A stretch of 64,000 nt of DNA. It comes from an uncultured Bacteroidaceae bacterium (GTDB taxonomy: Bacteria; Bacteroidota; Bacteroidia; Bacteroidales; Bacteroidaceae). The stretch spans positions 1 through 64,000 of the forward strand of contig CAJOLC010000011.1 in assembly GCA_905235305.1 (NCBI GenBank), read 5' to 3'. Positions 22,996-34,200 of this stretch are shown here, in pieces. The stretch's first letter is position 1, and the number at the start of each line of letters is the position of its first letter. The notes below the pieces were generated by a model. It saw nothing but the letters and a program-made list of their open reading frames with translations, made no database searches and was not told the DNA's origin. A program made the position numbers and the translations under genes.

Positions 22996-24288
22996 ATGAA
23001 TGGGAGAATATCCACATTAAAAGGCTTGCTTGCCCTAAGTCCGCTGATAGTTTTCCTGCTGCTCTACTTGTTCTTGAGTCTCGCAGCAGATGACTTCTAT
23101 GCAGTCCCCCTTACTGTAGCATTCCTTGCAGCCTCCATCTACAGCCTGTTCATCATGCGGGGACTGCCTATGAGCAAGCGTTTCGAGCGTCTGGCAGAAG
23201 GCGCCGCTTCGCCAAGCATCATGCAAATGTTGTGGATATTCATCCTTGCAGGCGCCTTTGCATCCACCGCAAAGCAGATGGGAGCCATAGATGCCACGAT
23301 AGATCTGGCGCTTACGGCAGTTCCTCCAGCCTTTATCCTGAGCAGCGTCTTCCTTGCATCTTGCTTCATCTCGCTCGCCACAGGCACCAGCGTAGGCACT
23401 ATCGCAGCCCTCGTCCCCATAGCAAGCAGCATGGCCGAACAGACTGAAACGAGCACCGCAATGATGGTGGCGATAGTGATCGGGGGTGCTTTCTTTGGCG
23501 ACAACCTCAGCTTCATCTCCGACACAACCATTGTGGCAACGCAGACGCAGGGTTGCGAAATGAAGGATAAATTCCGTGCGAACATCTGGATTGCCCTGCC
23601 GGCAGCCATCATCTGCCTTATTCTATATGCCTGCATGCCCGCCGTCAGCATACAGCCAGACGACTTGAACGAGGTCTTCTACCCTGCCATTATACCTTAT
23701 ATATATATAATCGTGGCAGCACTCGCCGGCATGAATGTGATGCTGGTGCTCGCCTCGGCAACCATCCTGGCAGGCTTGATCGGCATCTTCTCCAGTGCTC
23801 TGACACCGTTTGGATGGCTCAAGGCGATGAACGACGGCATCATGGGCATGAGCGAACTCATTATTGTGACGCTCCTGGCCGCTGGCTTGATGCAAGTCAT
23901 CAGGCAGGCAGGCGGCATAGATTGGCTTATGCAACAGTTCAACAGCCAGCATGGAAGCCGACGGAAGGCAGAGCTTAGCATGGCAGGAATGGTGGTGCTG
24001 ACCGATTTCTGCACTGCCAACAACACGATTGCAATACTGAGTGTCGGTCCGCTTGCCCGCTATCTTGCCCTTCGTTACGACATTCCTGCCAAACGCGCGG
24101 CAAGCATCCTCGACACCTTCAGCTGCATGGCACAAGGCATCATCCCCTACGGAGCACAGATGCTCATAGCAAGCGGACTGGCAGCCATCAACCCTCTCGA
24201 CATCATTCCATACCTCTACTATCCATACATATTGGGAGTAGTGGCACTCTTCTACATCATAATCCCTCGTAAAGAATGCAACTCATAA
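22996..24288 (+). CDS. nhaC: NhaC-family Na+/H+ antiporter
   Basis: This 430-aa inner-membrane protein has about 11 hydrophobic segments and the family's central block ISLATGTSVGTIAALVPIAS, GGAFFGDNLSFISDTT and IVATQTQGCEM. A later LTDFCTANNTIAILSVGPLA matches the second conserved loop. It exchanges Na+ for H+ across the membrane. Its end overlaps the rsmG start by 13 bases, so the two are translationally coupled, with the MBL hydrolase gene as third member. Confidence 0.9.
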   Translation: MNGRISTLKGLLALSPLIVFLLLYLFLSLAADDFYAVPLTVAFLAASIYSLFIMRGLPMSKRFERLAEGAASPSIMQMLWIFILAGAFASTAKQMGAIDATIDLALTAVPPAFILSSVFLASCFISLATGTSVGTIAALVPIASSMAEQTETSTAMMVAIVIGGAFFGDNLSFISDTTIVATQTQGCEMKDKFRANIWIALPAAIICLILYACMPAVSIQPDDLNEVFYPAIIPYIYIIVAALAGMNVMLVLASATILAGLIGIFSSALTPFGWLKAMNDGIMGMSELIIVTLLAAGLMQVIRQAGGIDWLMQQFNSQHGSRRKAELSMAGMVVLTDFCTANNTIAILSVGPLARYLALRYDIPAKRAASILDTFSCMAQGIIPYGAQMLIASGLAAINPLDIIPYLYYPYILGVVALFYIIIPRKECNS

Positions 24289-24893
24289 CCAAATACTTCA
24301 GCCTGACTGACCGGCAGAAGGAGCAGTTCGAGGCACTCGACGCACTCTATCGCGACTGGAACAGCAAGATAAACGTCATCTCGCGGAAGGACATCGACAA
24401 TCTCTACGAACACCATGTCTTGCACAGTCTCGCCATTGCCGAGCTGATTCACTTCAAGCCTGGCACCAACGTCATGGACCTTGGCACCGGCGGAGGCTTC
24501 CCTGGTATTCCCCTGGCCATCATGTTTCCGGAAGTTAAGTTTCACCTCGTCGATTCCATCGGCAAGAAGATTCATGTCTGCGAAGAGGTAAGCAAAGCTA
24601 TCGACCTACAGAACGTCACCACGCAATGGTGCCGTGCCGAGGAGGTGAAGCAGCAGTTCCACTTCGTCGTATCACGTGCCGTCATGCCCCTACCCGACCT
24701 TGTGAAGATCATCAGGAAGCGCATCTCACGCGAACAAAAGAACGCCCTCCCCAACGGACTCATCTGTCTGAAGGGCGGCGAACTGGAGCAAGAAGCCCGT
24801 CCGTTTGGCAAATCCGCACAAATTACCTCACTTAACGAATACTTCGAAGAGGCTTTCTTTGAGACAAAGAAACTCGTATACATTCCTCTATGA
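24276..24893 (+). CDS. rsmG: 16S rRNA (guanine527-N7)-methyltransferase
   Basis: The 205-aa SAM-dependent methyltransferase (GidB) modifies G527 of 16S rRNA. It has the family N-terminus (QFEALDALYRDWNSKINVIS), the SAM loop VMDLGTGGGFPGIPLAIMFP, and VVSRAVMPLPDLVK. It overlaps nhaC by 13 bases and the next gene by an ATGA, so the three form one operon. Confidence 0.95.
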   Translation: MQLITKYFSLTDRQKEQFEALDALYRDWNSKINVISRKDIDNLYEHHVLHSLAIAELIHFKPGTNVMDLGTGGGFPGIPLAIMFPEVKFHLVDSIGKKIHVCEEVSKAIDLQNVTTQWCRAEEVKQQFHFVVSRAVMPLPDLVKIIRKRISREQKNALPNGLICLKGGELEQEARPFGKSAQITSLNEYFEEAFFETKKLVYIPL

Positions 24894-25528
24894 AATACAT
24901 CTCATTCACCTTCAATCCCATACAAGAAAACACCTACCTGCTTTGGGACGAGACGACACTCGAGGCTGCCATCGTGGACCCAGGCTGCTGGAACCGCCAG
25001 GAAGAGCAGTTGCTGGAGGGAAGCATCAAGGCTCACGGCCTGAAGATGAAGTATGCCCTGCAGACTCACGCGCATTTCGACCACACTTTCGGTTTGCCTT
25101 TCATATATCGCACATTCGGCCTCAAGCCCATCTTCCACATCGAAGAAGACCAGACCTACCGCGATATGCCAGCAATGGCTGCGCAGTTCGGACTGAACAT
25201 CGGCGGTGGGATGCCTCCCGTAGAACGCTTTCTGAACGATGGCGACGAGCTTCAACTTGGCGAAACCATTATCCGACTCATCCACACACCCGGCCATACA
25301 TCAGGTTCTTCCTCGCTCTACATACCCGAAGAAAAGCTCCTGCTCAGTGGCGACACGCTGTTCAGGCAGAGCATCGGACGCACCGATCTGCCCGGAGGAA
25401 GCTTCCAGGCAATGATGGACAGCATAAAGAACAAGCTGTTCAGGCTGCCCGACGAGACTGTTGTCCTCTGCGGACACGGCCCCACCACAACTATTGGTTG
25501 GGAGAAAGAACACAATTTCTGCGTCTGA
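24890..25528 (+). CDS. MBL-fold hydrolase (glyoxalase II-like)
   Basis: The 212-aa metallo-beta-lactamase-fold protein has the metal motif THAHFDHTFG, a second histidine in IHTPGHTSGSSSLY, the bridging Asp in LSGDTLFRQSIGRTDLPGGS and the last His in VLCGHGPTT. It is shorter than glyoxalase II and lacks its C-terminal domain. It therefore belongs to the broad YcbL-like group of hydrolases with a thioester or unknown substrate. It starts inside the rsmG stop codon (ATGA overlap). Confidence 0.85.
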   Translation: MKYISFTFNPIQENTYLLWDETTLEAAIVDPGCWNRQEEQLLEGSIKAHGLKMKYALQTHAHFDHTFGLPFIYRTFGLKPIFHIEEDQTYRDMPAMAAQFGLNIGGGMPPVERFLNDGDELQLGETIIRLIHTPGHTSGSSSLYIPEEKLLLSGDTLFRQSIGRTDLPGGSFQAMMDSIKNKLFRLPDETVVLCGHGPTTTIGWEKEHNFCV

Positions 25529-25594
25529 AACACTGAATATCACGTCAATTGAGGCATGAAGTTCCTGCTGGAAGTCAACAGAAAGTTCTGCCTT

Positions 25595-27905
25595 TCACTT
25601 GACTATAATCTTCTTTCCGCCCTTGATATAAACGCCAGGCGCATCGATTTCCTGCAATTTCCTTCCGCTTAAGTCATAGCAATCGCCACTGGGGTCTGAC
25701 GACTGGCCATTGGTATTCTTGTCATTTGGACTTCCAAAAGCCTTGATTTCATCACTGATGCCAGTCGGCAACTCCCATTCCTTGATATAGACAGGCGCAC
25801 CTTTCATGCCTTCGCGAACGTCAACGACGACCGTCCACCTGCTGCCTTCTTCCAGATGACGATAGGTCAAACGCTTGTAGATATGTCCGTCGGCATGGCC
25901 CGACACACCCCTGCCAATGGAAAAGAGAGTGTTTCCAAGTGTCTGGTCGTAGGTGAGATAACGTTCCGACGAAGTCTTTCCTGAGAACTGTTCCGAGAGG
26001 TCTGGCTTTGTAAAGAAGGCGAAATCGACAGCCTCATCGTTGAGTTGCTGTCCGGCAGTAAGGGTGTATTGGTAAAGTCCACGTTCCGTTTCGGCCATCG
26101 CGAAAGCATTCGCAGAAAGCATCTCCGCGCTTGGATAGAAGAAAACACGTCCCACGCTGTTTGCCGGTCCGCAGATGTAGATGCCAGAGTCATCGGAATC
26201 TTCCCTCACAGGTGATGCCAAGAGTGTTCGTGCCACCTTATCCACTTCCACATTGTAAGTGCCATCGATGGGAAGAAAGGTCAGGTGATTGTCTGCCGCA
26301 TCGTACCAAAAGAAATCCGGAGCAATGAGCCATTCCTCCGGAAATGAAGTTTTGTTCCAAACTTGCCCATTGTTGCACTTCAAGCGTTCCTTCGTAGCAT
26401 CCCAACTGTTTAGTTGAGGTCAACGTCTTGCCTTGCAGCTGTGGCTTCTGCTCGTCTTCTCCACCAATAACGACCGTTACGATGCTCTTGGCAGGCAGTG
26501 TGAGGCGTGCAACAGACGTGGAGTTGGCGGCCACGGACACTTGCTGGCTTGTTCCTCCCGTGTTGAAAATCACTGCTCCGTAAGTGCCGTCAGGGTTGGA
26601 AAAGGCAATGAAGTTGATGTCCGAAACAGCAGAAGCCATGCTGGCAGCAATACGTCGGGCACCCGGATGGGCTGCGAGACTGGCATGAGCCATGACGAAA
26701 TAATGAGAATTGTACGTGAGTGTATGATAATCGTTCTGGTCGATATCAACTGCTCCATAGCAGGTTTGGCACCCACCATCAAGGTTAGGACCACGGTTAA
26801 GGTCGAGCATAAAGTTCCAAACCATCACGGCTTTGCTCTTCCTGATGACCGTGTTATAGACAAGGTTCTGCATGTCGGTGAGCAGACGCGACGAGAGGTT
26901 CCGGCCGTCGTTCCATGTGCCGATGCTTGTCTCGGTGAAGATAATCTCCTTGTCAGGTGCTTTTTGGTTGATGTCGTCCAGCTCGGTAACGCTTCCTCCA
27001 TAGTCATGCCAAGCACTTCCCACCACGAGTTCTCTGCCGTCCATGTCTGGATCGAGAGCATTGTAGAAGTTGATGGGATAGTCCTGTTGGTCAGCCATGT
27101 TGTCATAGTTGTAGTTATGATCGAAGCAATAAATTTTGGTCTTGATGCCTGCATGGGCAAAAGCTGGAGCAAGTTTGTTGACAAAAGCCGCCTCTTCATC
27201 CCAAGGCATGTAGAGACTGGCGCAGTTGCCGCGATTGAGAGGTTCGTTTTGCGGAGTGACGGCATAAATGGGTATTCCCTCGGCGGCAAACGCCTGGACG
27301 AACAGGACAAAGTAGTCCGCATAGGTTTGATAATGGTCTGGATTGAGCGAACCACTCGTCCAGGAGTCATAACCTACACGGTTCGACAGGCTCTTCACCT
27401 TCATCCATTTGGGACAAGTCCACGGTGCAGCCATGATCTTAAGGTCAGGATTGATGGCGAGAATCTCTTTAAGGATGGGTATGACGTACCGCGTTTCGTC
27501 TTGATGAAGGCGAAAGTTCTCCAGCCCTTCCTTGTCGCAAAGGGAATACTCTGTGCTCGAGAAGTCGGAACAGCCGATGCTGATGCGGACGTAACTCACG
27601 CCATAGCCATCTGTTCTGGAGAACGTTCTTGTGAGGAAAGCACGGCGATCTGCGGGCGACATCTGCATGAGGTTGTAGCTCGCACTGTAGGTAATGGCAT
27701 AACCAAAGCCGTCCATCTCCTGAAATGTTTCAGAAGGTGTGAGTGCGATGTGCTTGGCAAGCTTGCTGCGCGACGTTTGTGCCGTAGTGTATTCCATCTG
27801 TTTCTTGCCGTCTGCCGTTGTGGTGTAGATGCGAACCTGCTCGGCACGAAGGGTAACGGAAAGTGCAAAACAAAGGATAGAAGAAAGAAGGAAGAGTCGT
27901 TTCAT
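25595..27905 (-). pseudogene. GH30 family glycoside hydrolase, split by a frameshift
   Basis: The first frame (27905 to about 26415) gives a signal peptide and a full GH30 barrel: EMDGFGYAITYSASYNLMQM, acid/base Glu in AVTPQNEPLNRG, nucleophile Glu in IIFTETSIGTWNDG. It also includes a C-terminal beta-sandwich to SIVTVVIGGE. The second frame (from about 26413 to 25595) continues LNSWDATKERLKCNNGQVWN and ends in a tail DLSGRKLQEIDAPGVYIKGG like those on secreted Bacteroidetes enzymes. The switch needs one extra base removed near 26414. GH30 enzymes act on beta-linked glucans or glucosylceramide. If the break is real, the catalytic part is intact but the tail domain is lost. Confidence 0.82.
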
Positions 27906-27914
27906 GTTTTTGAT

Positions 27915-29531
27915 TTATTTCTTCTGGTTGGCTGAGGAAACTCTGTCGGTTGTTGCCTTTGGCGAGGCTCCAGTAGTGCCGTCGAGGTCCACAATAGCCG
28001 TAGGATTCTGCTTATACACAGCATTCTCGCCTTCCGTCTCATAGATGCAATGATGCAAGTCTTGCATAGAAATACTGACAGCATCGCGGCTCAACTCAGG
28101 CACATTATAACTCTTCAAGAGTAATATGTTCCATTCGGGGTCTTCTTGAGGAATGACGAAAGGTTTATGTGCCTTGCCGTCTTTGTCGAAGTAAGCAATA
28201 AAGAGGCGAGTATAGTTCTCGTCCATCCTGCGACTACTGAAGACAAACCAACGACTGTTGCTGCTCCAGGAGTGGAAGCTGTCAACATCGGGCGAATTGG
28301 CCTCGGAAAGTGCGTAGCAGCTATCTGTCTGGAGGTCCTTAACCCACAGGTCGCTCGACTTGTGCCAGATGTGGAACTGGCCGTAGTCGCCTTTCGTGTA
28401 GAGCACATACCTGCCGTCTGGCGACACGCGAGGCACGGAGATGCTCTTGCCTTCGCTGGCGGCATTGACCACCATCTGCGGCTTGCCGAAACTGCGAGTC
28501 GCGGGGTCGAAGGGGATGGACATGAGGTTGTAGCGTATGCTGTCGAACTTCGAGAGGAGGCGACGCGCGATAAGGCTATCGGGCAGAGACGGGTCGAGCA
28601 GATAATTACGTTTGGCAGAACAGTAATACAACATACGACCGTCGGGAGACCAACATGGGAAGGTCTCCATGTCGTCGGCAGTACGGAAGATATGGCTCAC
28701 CTCGTTCTTCGTGACATCATAAAGCAGCAAGTCACTCTTCTCGTCCAATACCTCAAGCTTCTCTGGATAATAGACATGGAAAGCCTGGCCCGTTTTGTTC
28801 GTCGAAAAAGCCACAAGGTTCTCGGTAGGATGCCATGAAGGATAGACACCACTCGAGATGATGGTGCTGTCCTTGAGTTGTATCTTGTGAGCCTTGCCAT
28901 CCTGCACGATGATGGTTCCGCCATGATTGGAACGGACATGAAATAGCATACTCTCTGTGCTGCCCATACGATAGTTGTGGCAGTTGATGCAGTGATTCTC
29001 TCCATTATTGTACTGGCGATTATTCTCGTAGATAGGTTTCTCGTCAAAGGTCGTGAGGTCACGCTGGTAGATACCAAGCTGCCGATAAAGTTCATAACCA
29101 GGCTCTATAAGTCGATAACTGATGAAAGCATCGATGTCTTCCTCTGCCACGCTGATTTTGTAGGGTTTGAAATGCACCCAGCCGTCAGGTCGCTTGCCAT
29201 ATATATCAACGGAAACATCGCTGCCCTTGCTTCTGCTTAGCAGTCTTCTCCACTCGGTAGAATCCAGCCTTATGATGCCGTCTTCCGATGCCGCAGCAAG
29301 GATCTCCTGATCATTGCCTTTAAGATGGGCAACATAGGCAACAGCAGCTGAATCGCGACATATGAAGTTGAGCGGCGCGATGTTGGGCGGCACCACGACA
29401 TCTTTATAATCTGGGTAGATTTCCGCCTCAGTGTTGCTTTCCTTGAACTGACTTGGCAATTCAGCCTTTGGCTTGCAACCTACAATAAGAATAGACAATA
29501 TACTATATATATATAATGTGTAGCGTCTCAT
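27915..29531 (-). CDS. TolB/PD40-like propeller lipoprotein with a CxxCH motif
   Basis: The 538-aa protein has a lipobox (LSILIVGCKPKAE, Cys19). The second half shows PD40/TolB blades: YPSWHPTENLVAFSTNK, FPCWSPDGRMLYYCSAK, VPRVSPDGRYVLYTKG and FHSWSSNSRWFVFSSRR. At residues 181-185 lies CINCH in GENHCINCHNY, a c-type haem attachment motif, inserted between an N-terminal domain and the propeller. It would sit on the envelope, possibly as a haem-bearing scaffold; the haem is not proven. It is 17 bases after the DUF6057-like gene and 9 before the GH30 gene, so all are cotranscribed. Confidence 0.75.
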   Translation of the reverse strand: MRRYTLYIYSILSILIVGCKPKAELPSQFKESNTEAEIYPDYKDVVVPPNIAPLNFICRDSAAVAYVAHLKGNDQEILAAASEDGIIRLDSTEWRRLLSRSKGSDVSVDIYGKRPDGWVHFKPYKISVAEEDIDAFISYRLIEPGYELYRQLGIYQRDLTTFDEKPIYENNRQYNNGENHCINCHNYRMGSTESMLFHVRSNHGGTIIVQDGKAHKIQLKDSTIISSGVYPSWHPTENLVAFSTNKTGQAFHVYYPEKLEVLDEKSDLLLYDVTKNEVSHIFRTADDMETFPCWSPDGRMLYYCSAKRNYLLDPSLPDSLIARRLLSKFDSIRYNLMSIPFDPATRSFGKPQMVVNAASEGKSISVPRVSPDGRYVLYTKGDYGQFHIWHKSSDLWVKDLQTDSCYALSEANSPDVDSFHSWSSNSRWFVFSSRRMDENYTRLFIAYFDKDGKAHKPFVIPQEDPEWNILLLKSYNVPELSRDAVSISMQDLHHCIYETEGENAVYKQNPTAIVDLDGTTGASPKATTDRVSSANQKK

Positions 29532-29548
29532 AAAACTGTAATTTGAAC

Positions 29549-31147
29549 TTAATTGACTCCAGAGTTGCTCGATGACAGACTGGTATATCCCTTTCTTGTC
29601 GCTTTGAGGTTTCCGAAGAAATAGTAATAAGGATAGTAACCTTTGTATTGGGAGAAGAGTTTGTATGCAAAGCCAGGGCGGTCGCTCATATAGGGACGGG
29701 TTCTTTCCAAGAAGCTCTGCAGTTGTGGCTGGCGATAGTTGAGTCCTTTAAAATGCTGTGATAAGCCTGGATTCTTAGTCTCGGCCAGCAAGATACCATC
29801 CATGATGATGCTTGGTGGAGTCGTTCCGGCAATGGGTTCCAGACGTTCGACGAACTGAGGTATCAGTTTTGTATAAAGGCATACACTAAGGCTGTTGATA
29901 AGGGCATTATTGCTTCGTCCTTCTGTAAGCACGAGGTTATAGCCCAGAAAAAGCGGTTGCTGATATTGATTCTCGTAGCTGTCATGCAGGGGTTCTGTCA
30001 TGCGAATCAAAGACATCTCCTTATCTGAGTTGACCAAATCGACATGACGCACCATAGACCCATACTTCTTACAGAATGCGCTCTCAAAGGGAACACGACG
30101 CAAGGTCGTCAGGTACTTGTCGGCCAATTCCCATTCCTCACGCATCAGAGCACACTTGGTCATGAGTTTTAATAGGCGGATGGTGGGGCCGGTCATCACC
30201 ATCTGCTCCATCGAGGCGTGGAGAGACGACTCAATGAAACCGCCAAAGTAGTTGCCTTCGGGCACATAGAGCCCGCTGGCATTGTTGTGGTAACCATCCA
30301 CTCCATGTATGTGGAGGGAGTCATAGTCAAGACGAATGTCGTAGAGACGCTCGCCTATCTGGCCCGTTTGGACAAGTGCTATGGCGTAGGAACAAGCCAT
30401 CGGACGATTGCTCATCTTAGCATTGGCACGGGCAAGCTTCTGTATGCCAGCCCAGTCTTGACGGTACTCCATGTCGAGCAAGTGACAAATGACGCGTACA
30501 TAAGGACGTTTCCACATATCGAAACCTATGATGGCAGCCATTGCGACTGCAATGACAACCAGTTGCATCCTGTTCTGCCGAGGTGTTTCATCTTTGGGAA
30601 TGCCTATGAAGGCAGGAGCTGGTTTACGACTGAAGCTTCGAATAATGAGAGCCCAAACGCACAAGACATCCAAGGCGACGAAAGGAATACCGAAGATGAA
30701 ACCCGTACGGGCCTCGAAGAAAACATCAAGTCCATGCCAAGTAACGACGGCCATATAGAGCAGTGCTGGCAAGTACTGAATGGCACGCCACGAAGGACGA
30801 AGCCTCATACAGTAGCCCGTGAGCCAGCTTCCTGCAGTAAGCATCAAGGCCAGAAGCAGTCCACCAAGCCACGGATACTTATATAATTGCAACATTGCAC
30901 GGCCAAGATAGCGGACTCCACCATAGGGGCATGACAAGACGAAGTCCATCATGCGGAGGTCTGCTACCCAGAAACTGTATTCGCGACTGATGTGGAAGAC
31001 GCTGCCATAATACCAAGCTGCCCAAAGCCAGGTAAGGACAAAGAAGATGGGAAACATGGGCAGCAACCACATCCTTTGTTTTGGAGGGGCAGCAGTTGGC
31101 TTTTGTGGGGCAGCCTTTCGTGACGGCTGAGATGTTTTCTTACTCAT
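29549..31147 (-). CDS. DUF6057-like polytopic membrane protein
   Basis: The 532-aa protein has a basic Pro/Lys-rich N-terminus. About six hydrophobic segments follow within residues 25-225 (LLPMFPIFFVLTWLWAAWYY, LLLALMLTAGSWLTGYC and IPFVALDVLCVWALIIRSF among them). The ~300-residue soluble C-terminal part is helical and TPR-like (ELADKYLTTLRRVPFESAFC). This arrangement fits DUF6057 as I remember it. It is regularly found beside PD40-type lipoproteins, as here. I see no catalytic motif; an anchor or assembly role for the neighbouring secreted proteins is a guess. Confidence 0.65.
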   Translation of the reverse strand: MSKKTSQPSRKAAPQKPTAAPPKQRMWLLPMFPIFFVLTWLWAAWYYGSVFHISREYSFWVADLRMMDFVLSCPYGGVRYLGRAMLQLYKYPWLGGLLLALMLTAGSWLTGYCMRLRPSWRAIQYLPALLYMAVVTWHGLDVFFEARTGFIFGIPFVALDVLCVWALIIRSFSRKPAPAFIGIPKDETPRQNRMQLVVIAVAMAAIIGFDMWKRPYVRVICHLLDMEYRQDWAGIQKLARANAKMSNRPMACSYAIALVQTGQIGERLYDIRLDYDSLHIHGVDGYHNNASGLYVPEGNYFGGFIESSLHASMEQMVMTGPTIRLLKLMTKCALMREEWELADKYLTTLRRVPFESAFCKKYGSMVRHVDLVNSDKEMSLIRMTEPLHDSYENQYQQPLFLGYNLVLTEGRSNNALINSLSVCLYTKLIPQFVERLEPIAGTTPPSIIMDGILLAETKNPGLSQHFKGLNYRQPQLQSFLERTRPYMSDRPGFAYKLFSQYKGYYPYYYFFGNLKATRKGYTSLSSSNSGVN

Positions 31148-31207
31148 ATTTTTAAATAACCTTAGGCTCGATGGCTAACTTAACGTGCCATGTTTTGTAC
31201 CTTATCT

Positions 31208-34200
31208 TTACTTCAACATTATCTTCCTGCCACCAACGATGTATATGCCTTTTGAAGGTTTACTTACACGCTGGCCTGCGATATTGTAGACAGGCAACAT
31301 GTCGTCCGTCTTCTGCTGTCTGCCGGGGATTTCCCTTATGCCGTCTGGGTTGTCCCATACATAGGTGAAGGGTGAGATATTCTCTGCATAGACGAATGAT
31401 GTGCCGTCGTAGATATAGCCGCTCTCTGTCTCGGCGTATGTGCCTGCATGGACTTGCCTGTCGGATTCTGCAATGCTGGCATTGTCAAGGAAAAGAATCG
31501 GCGAACCTGCGCTGAATGTTTCAGGATAAGGATTAACCGTACCGTCTTCACCAACAATTCCACCGCCAGAATGTGTATCGAAAGGTAAACAAAGTGCCTG
31601 ATAGCCTTCGCCGCTCTTGGTAAACGTAAGACTCTGGGCCATGAAGTCAGCAGGAATGAAGAAGGGCTTGTCGCCATCAATGATGATGGATTGGGCGATG
31701 TTATCGGGGCCGACAACATTCGTGTTTGCAAGAAGCTCTTCTGTCGGTTGCTTTCTATCTGTCTGCCCGGCCTTGACGAAAGCAATGGAATTGGCTGGGA
31801 GGGGGTTCATCTCGCTCACTCCTGCTGTGCCGGTACCATAATAATATAATGTATGTGGCGTAGGATTGCCCTCGTAATAGGCAATCATTTCGCCGCGGTT
31901 CAGGGACGGCCCGTAAGGAACGAGCACTTCATAGCCGTTGGCTTCGCAGGCAACAATCTTGAAGCCGTCCGCCATCTTGACAGGAACGTACGATGGAATG
32001 GTGAATCTCTTCTCGTTCGAAAGATAAATGAGGTTGCCTTCCTTGTCGTAAACCTTGAAGCCAATTGCACCAGAGCCGTAAATGGTGTAGGTAGTCGTGC
32101 CCTGACTTGTAGAGATGCCGTAGTAATATCCATTGGTCTGGTAGTCATTTATGAAGTCAGTCCATTGGCCTACATCTGCATAGCCTATCGGAGCTTCAAC
32201 GACATCGTATGCCACCCGATATGCGCTCTTCGGCTTGCCCTCGAGCAGTCCGTCCGATATGGAAGCCGACAGTTTGATGCGATCATCTATGAAGCAAATG
32301 CTGGGAGCCTTTGGATAACGGGCCATGTATGCCTTGGCTTCATCGATGTCCTGTTGAGTCGTCGTCACCCAGTAGTCTCCATAATCGTCCAGATAATACT
32401 TGTTGTAGGGGACAAACATACCGTTGACTTCGAACAGTTCACTCAGGTCGAGCTGAGCTGCGTCACACATCTTCTTTGCCATATGCAAGTAGTCCTGACG
32501 CCCATAACTCAGGTATCCTCCGACGGTTACACCGTTCTTCTGAAGCGACGAATCGTAGGTGTTCGACCGTTTTCTGATAGGGTCTTGGCGGAGAAGTTTG
32601 AAGAGTGTGGGATAGAAGTCTGGTTTATGTCCCTGTGCATGAAAGTAGAGATAGAGCTGGAAGTAGAAACGAGTCTGCTCCCATATATCCATTCCGAACC
32701 ATCCTGTCCCACTTGCAAAGTCGTTGAGCGTCTCGGTAACTCTTGCGCCTCGAGTAGTGGAAACGCCTTGGAGGAAGACATTGACGTTGGAGAAGAGGTT
32801 GTTGCTCACCTCGGTGGCACCAACGATGTTGAAACATGCCTGGTGATTATGTCCTATTTCATGCGAGGGTCCCCATATTGCGCCACTGCTCGACGTCATC
32901 GTGTCGTAGTTCATGACGGTGGGGATTGTGCCGTCGCTGTAGTATGTTCCATAGGTCGTGGCGTACATGTAGCCGTGATTGACGGAGAAAGCATTCCAGA
33001 CATTTCGGTAGCGTCCCTGCAGGTCTTCCTTGAAGCCCATGAGGTCTTCCTCACATTCCACAAAGTTGTTCCAGATTCTCATCAGTCCTTCCATGTTGCC
33101 ATTTCTGCCTGCTGCGTCCTGCACGAGTTGATTGAGCATGGCAAAGACCAGTCTGTCGCACTTGAGGTTTATGACGTTGCTCTTGTCGAGGAGTCTCTCG
33201 CAGAGGAGCGTCCAGTCTTCATTTGTCATGCCGCGCGTGTAGTCGAAATAGCCCTGTAGTTGTCCTCCCTCGATGTGTATCTTGGCAGCAGGATAGTCTG
33301 CTATGTACTTCTCGGGGTCATTCAGTTGGTAGAAGATGTAGAGGGTGCTTGGTTGTCCGAGCAGGACGGCATTGAGTCCGGCATGGAGTGTAGTGGTGGA
33401 GCCCGTCTGGTGGTCGCCTGGACTTTCGCTGTCCATGACGACTTCTGCCTGGAGCAGACAGTCCTTGCTGGGTTCTTCGTCGAGATAAATGTAGATGATA
33501 TCGCCGGTCTTTCCCACGATTCCTGTAGGTCCGGAGAGTCGGCCGAAGCTATAACTCATGCCGGCGTACTGGTTTCCTGCCATGAGTTGATAGTGGCTGT
33601 AGGGGAAGAAGTCGTCGCGGATGCGGAAGAAGCGCTCGAACTGTTGCCTCGAATAACCGCTCGAGGAGGTGAAACTCTGCCATGTATTGTTCTTGACCTT
33701 GAGCACCATGGCCTGTATATCTGCATTGAGCGAGGCGAAGTTCTCGTTTGCAGCGAGTTCTTCGTCGGTCATCTCCTGTATGTCTTCCTTGAGGATGGTG
33801 CAAGCATTGTCCTGGAAAAGCTTGGAAAGGGATGCCTTGTATGCGTTGAAGTTACGCAAGAGGGCGGCATAGTTGTCGAGTTTTCCGCGTCCTTCTGCAA
33901 TGAAATCATCGTCGAGTTCTGCTTCCTCGAAGGCCCATACACTATTGTCGTTGTCGGTCGTCCACCCTACGACGTTGCATCCCGCGTCGCAATGAAGGCC
34001 GACGGTTCTGGTGTCGAGGATGAAGTAGTTGAGCAATGAAGTGTCGTTGGTACGCTGGATGGTGAAGCCCGACGAAGGTTTGCTTGTCGAGGTGCGATAC
34101 TGCGTACTGAGGGTTCCGTTCTGGAGAGAGACATAGCGTTGTGTGCAGACATTCTGGATGAGCCAGGTTCCGTTGGTGAGGCGGACGAGTGTCCAGTACT

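Noticed and set aside
26433..27935. A 500-codon + strand frame opposite the GH30 gene
   Set aside because: The GH30 catalytic motifs are on the - strand. The + frame is a shadow without domains or promoter.
31853..33259. A 468-codon + strand frame opposite the M60 peptidase gene
   Set aside because: The M60 HEIGH zinc site and neighbours are encoded on the - strand across this interval.
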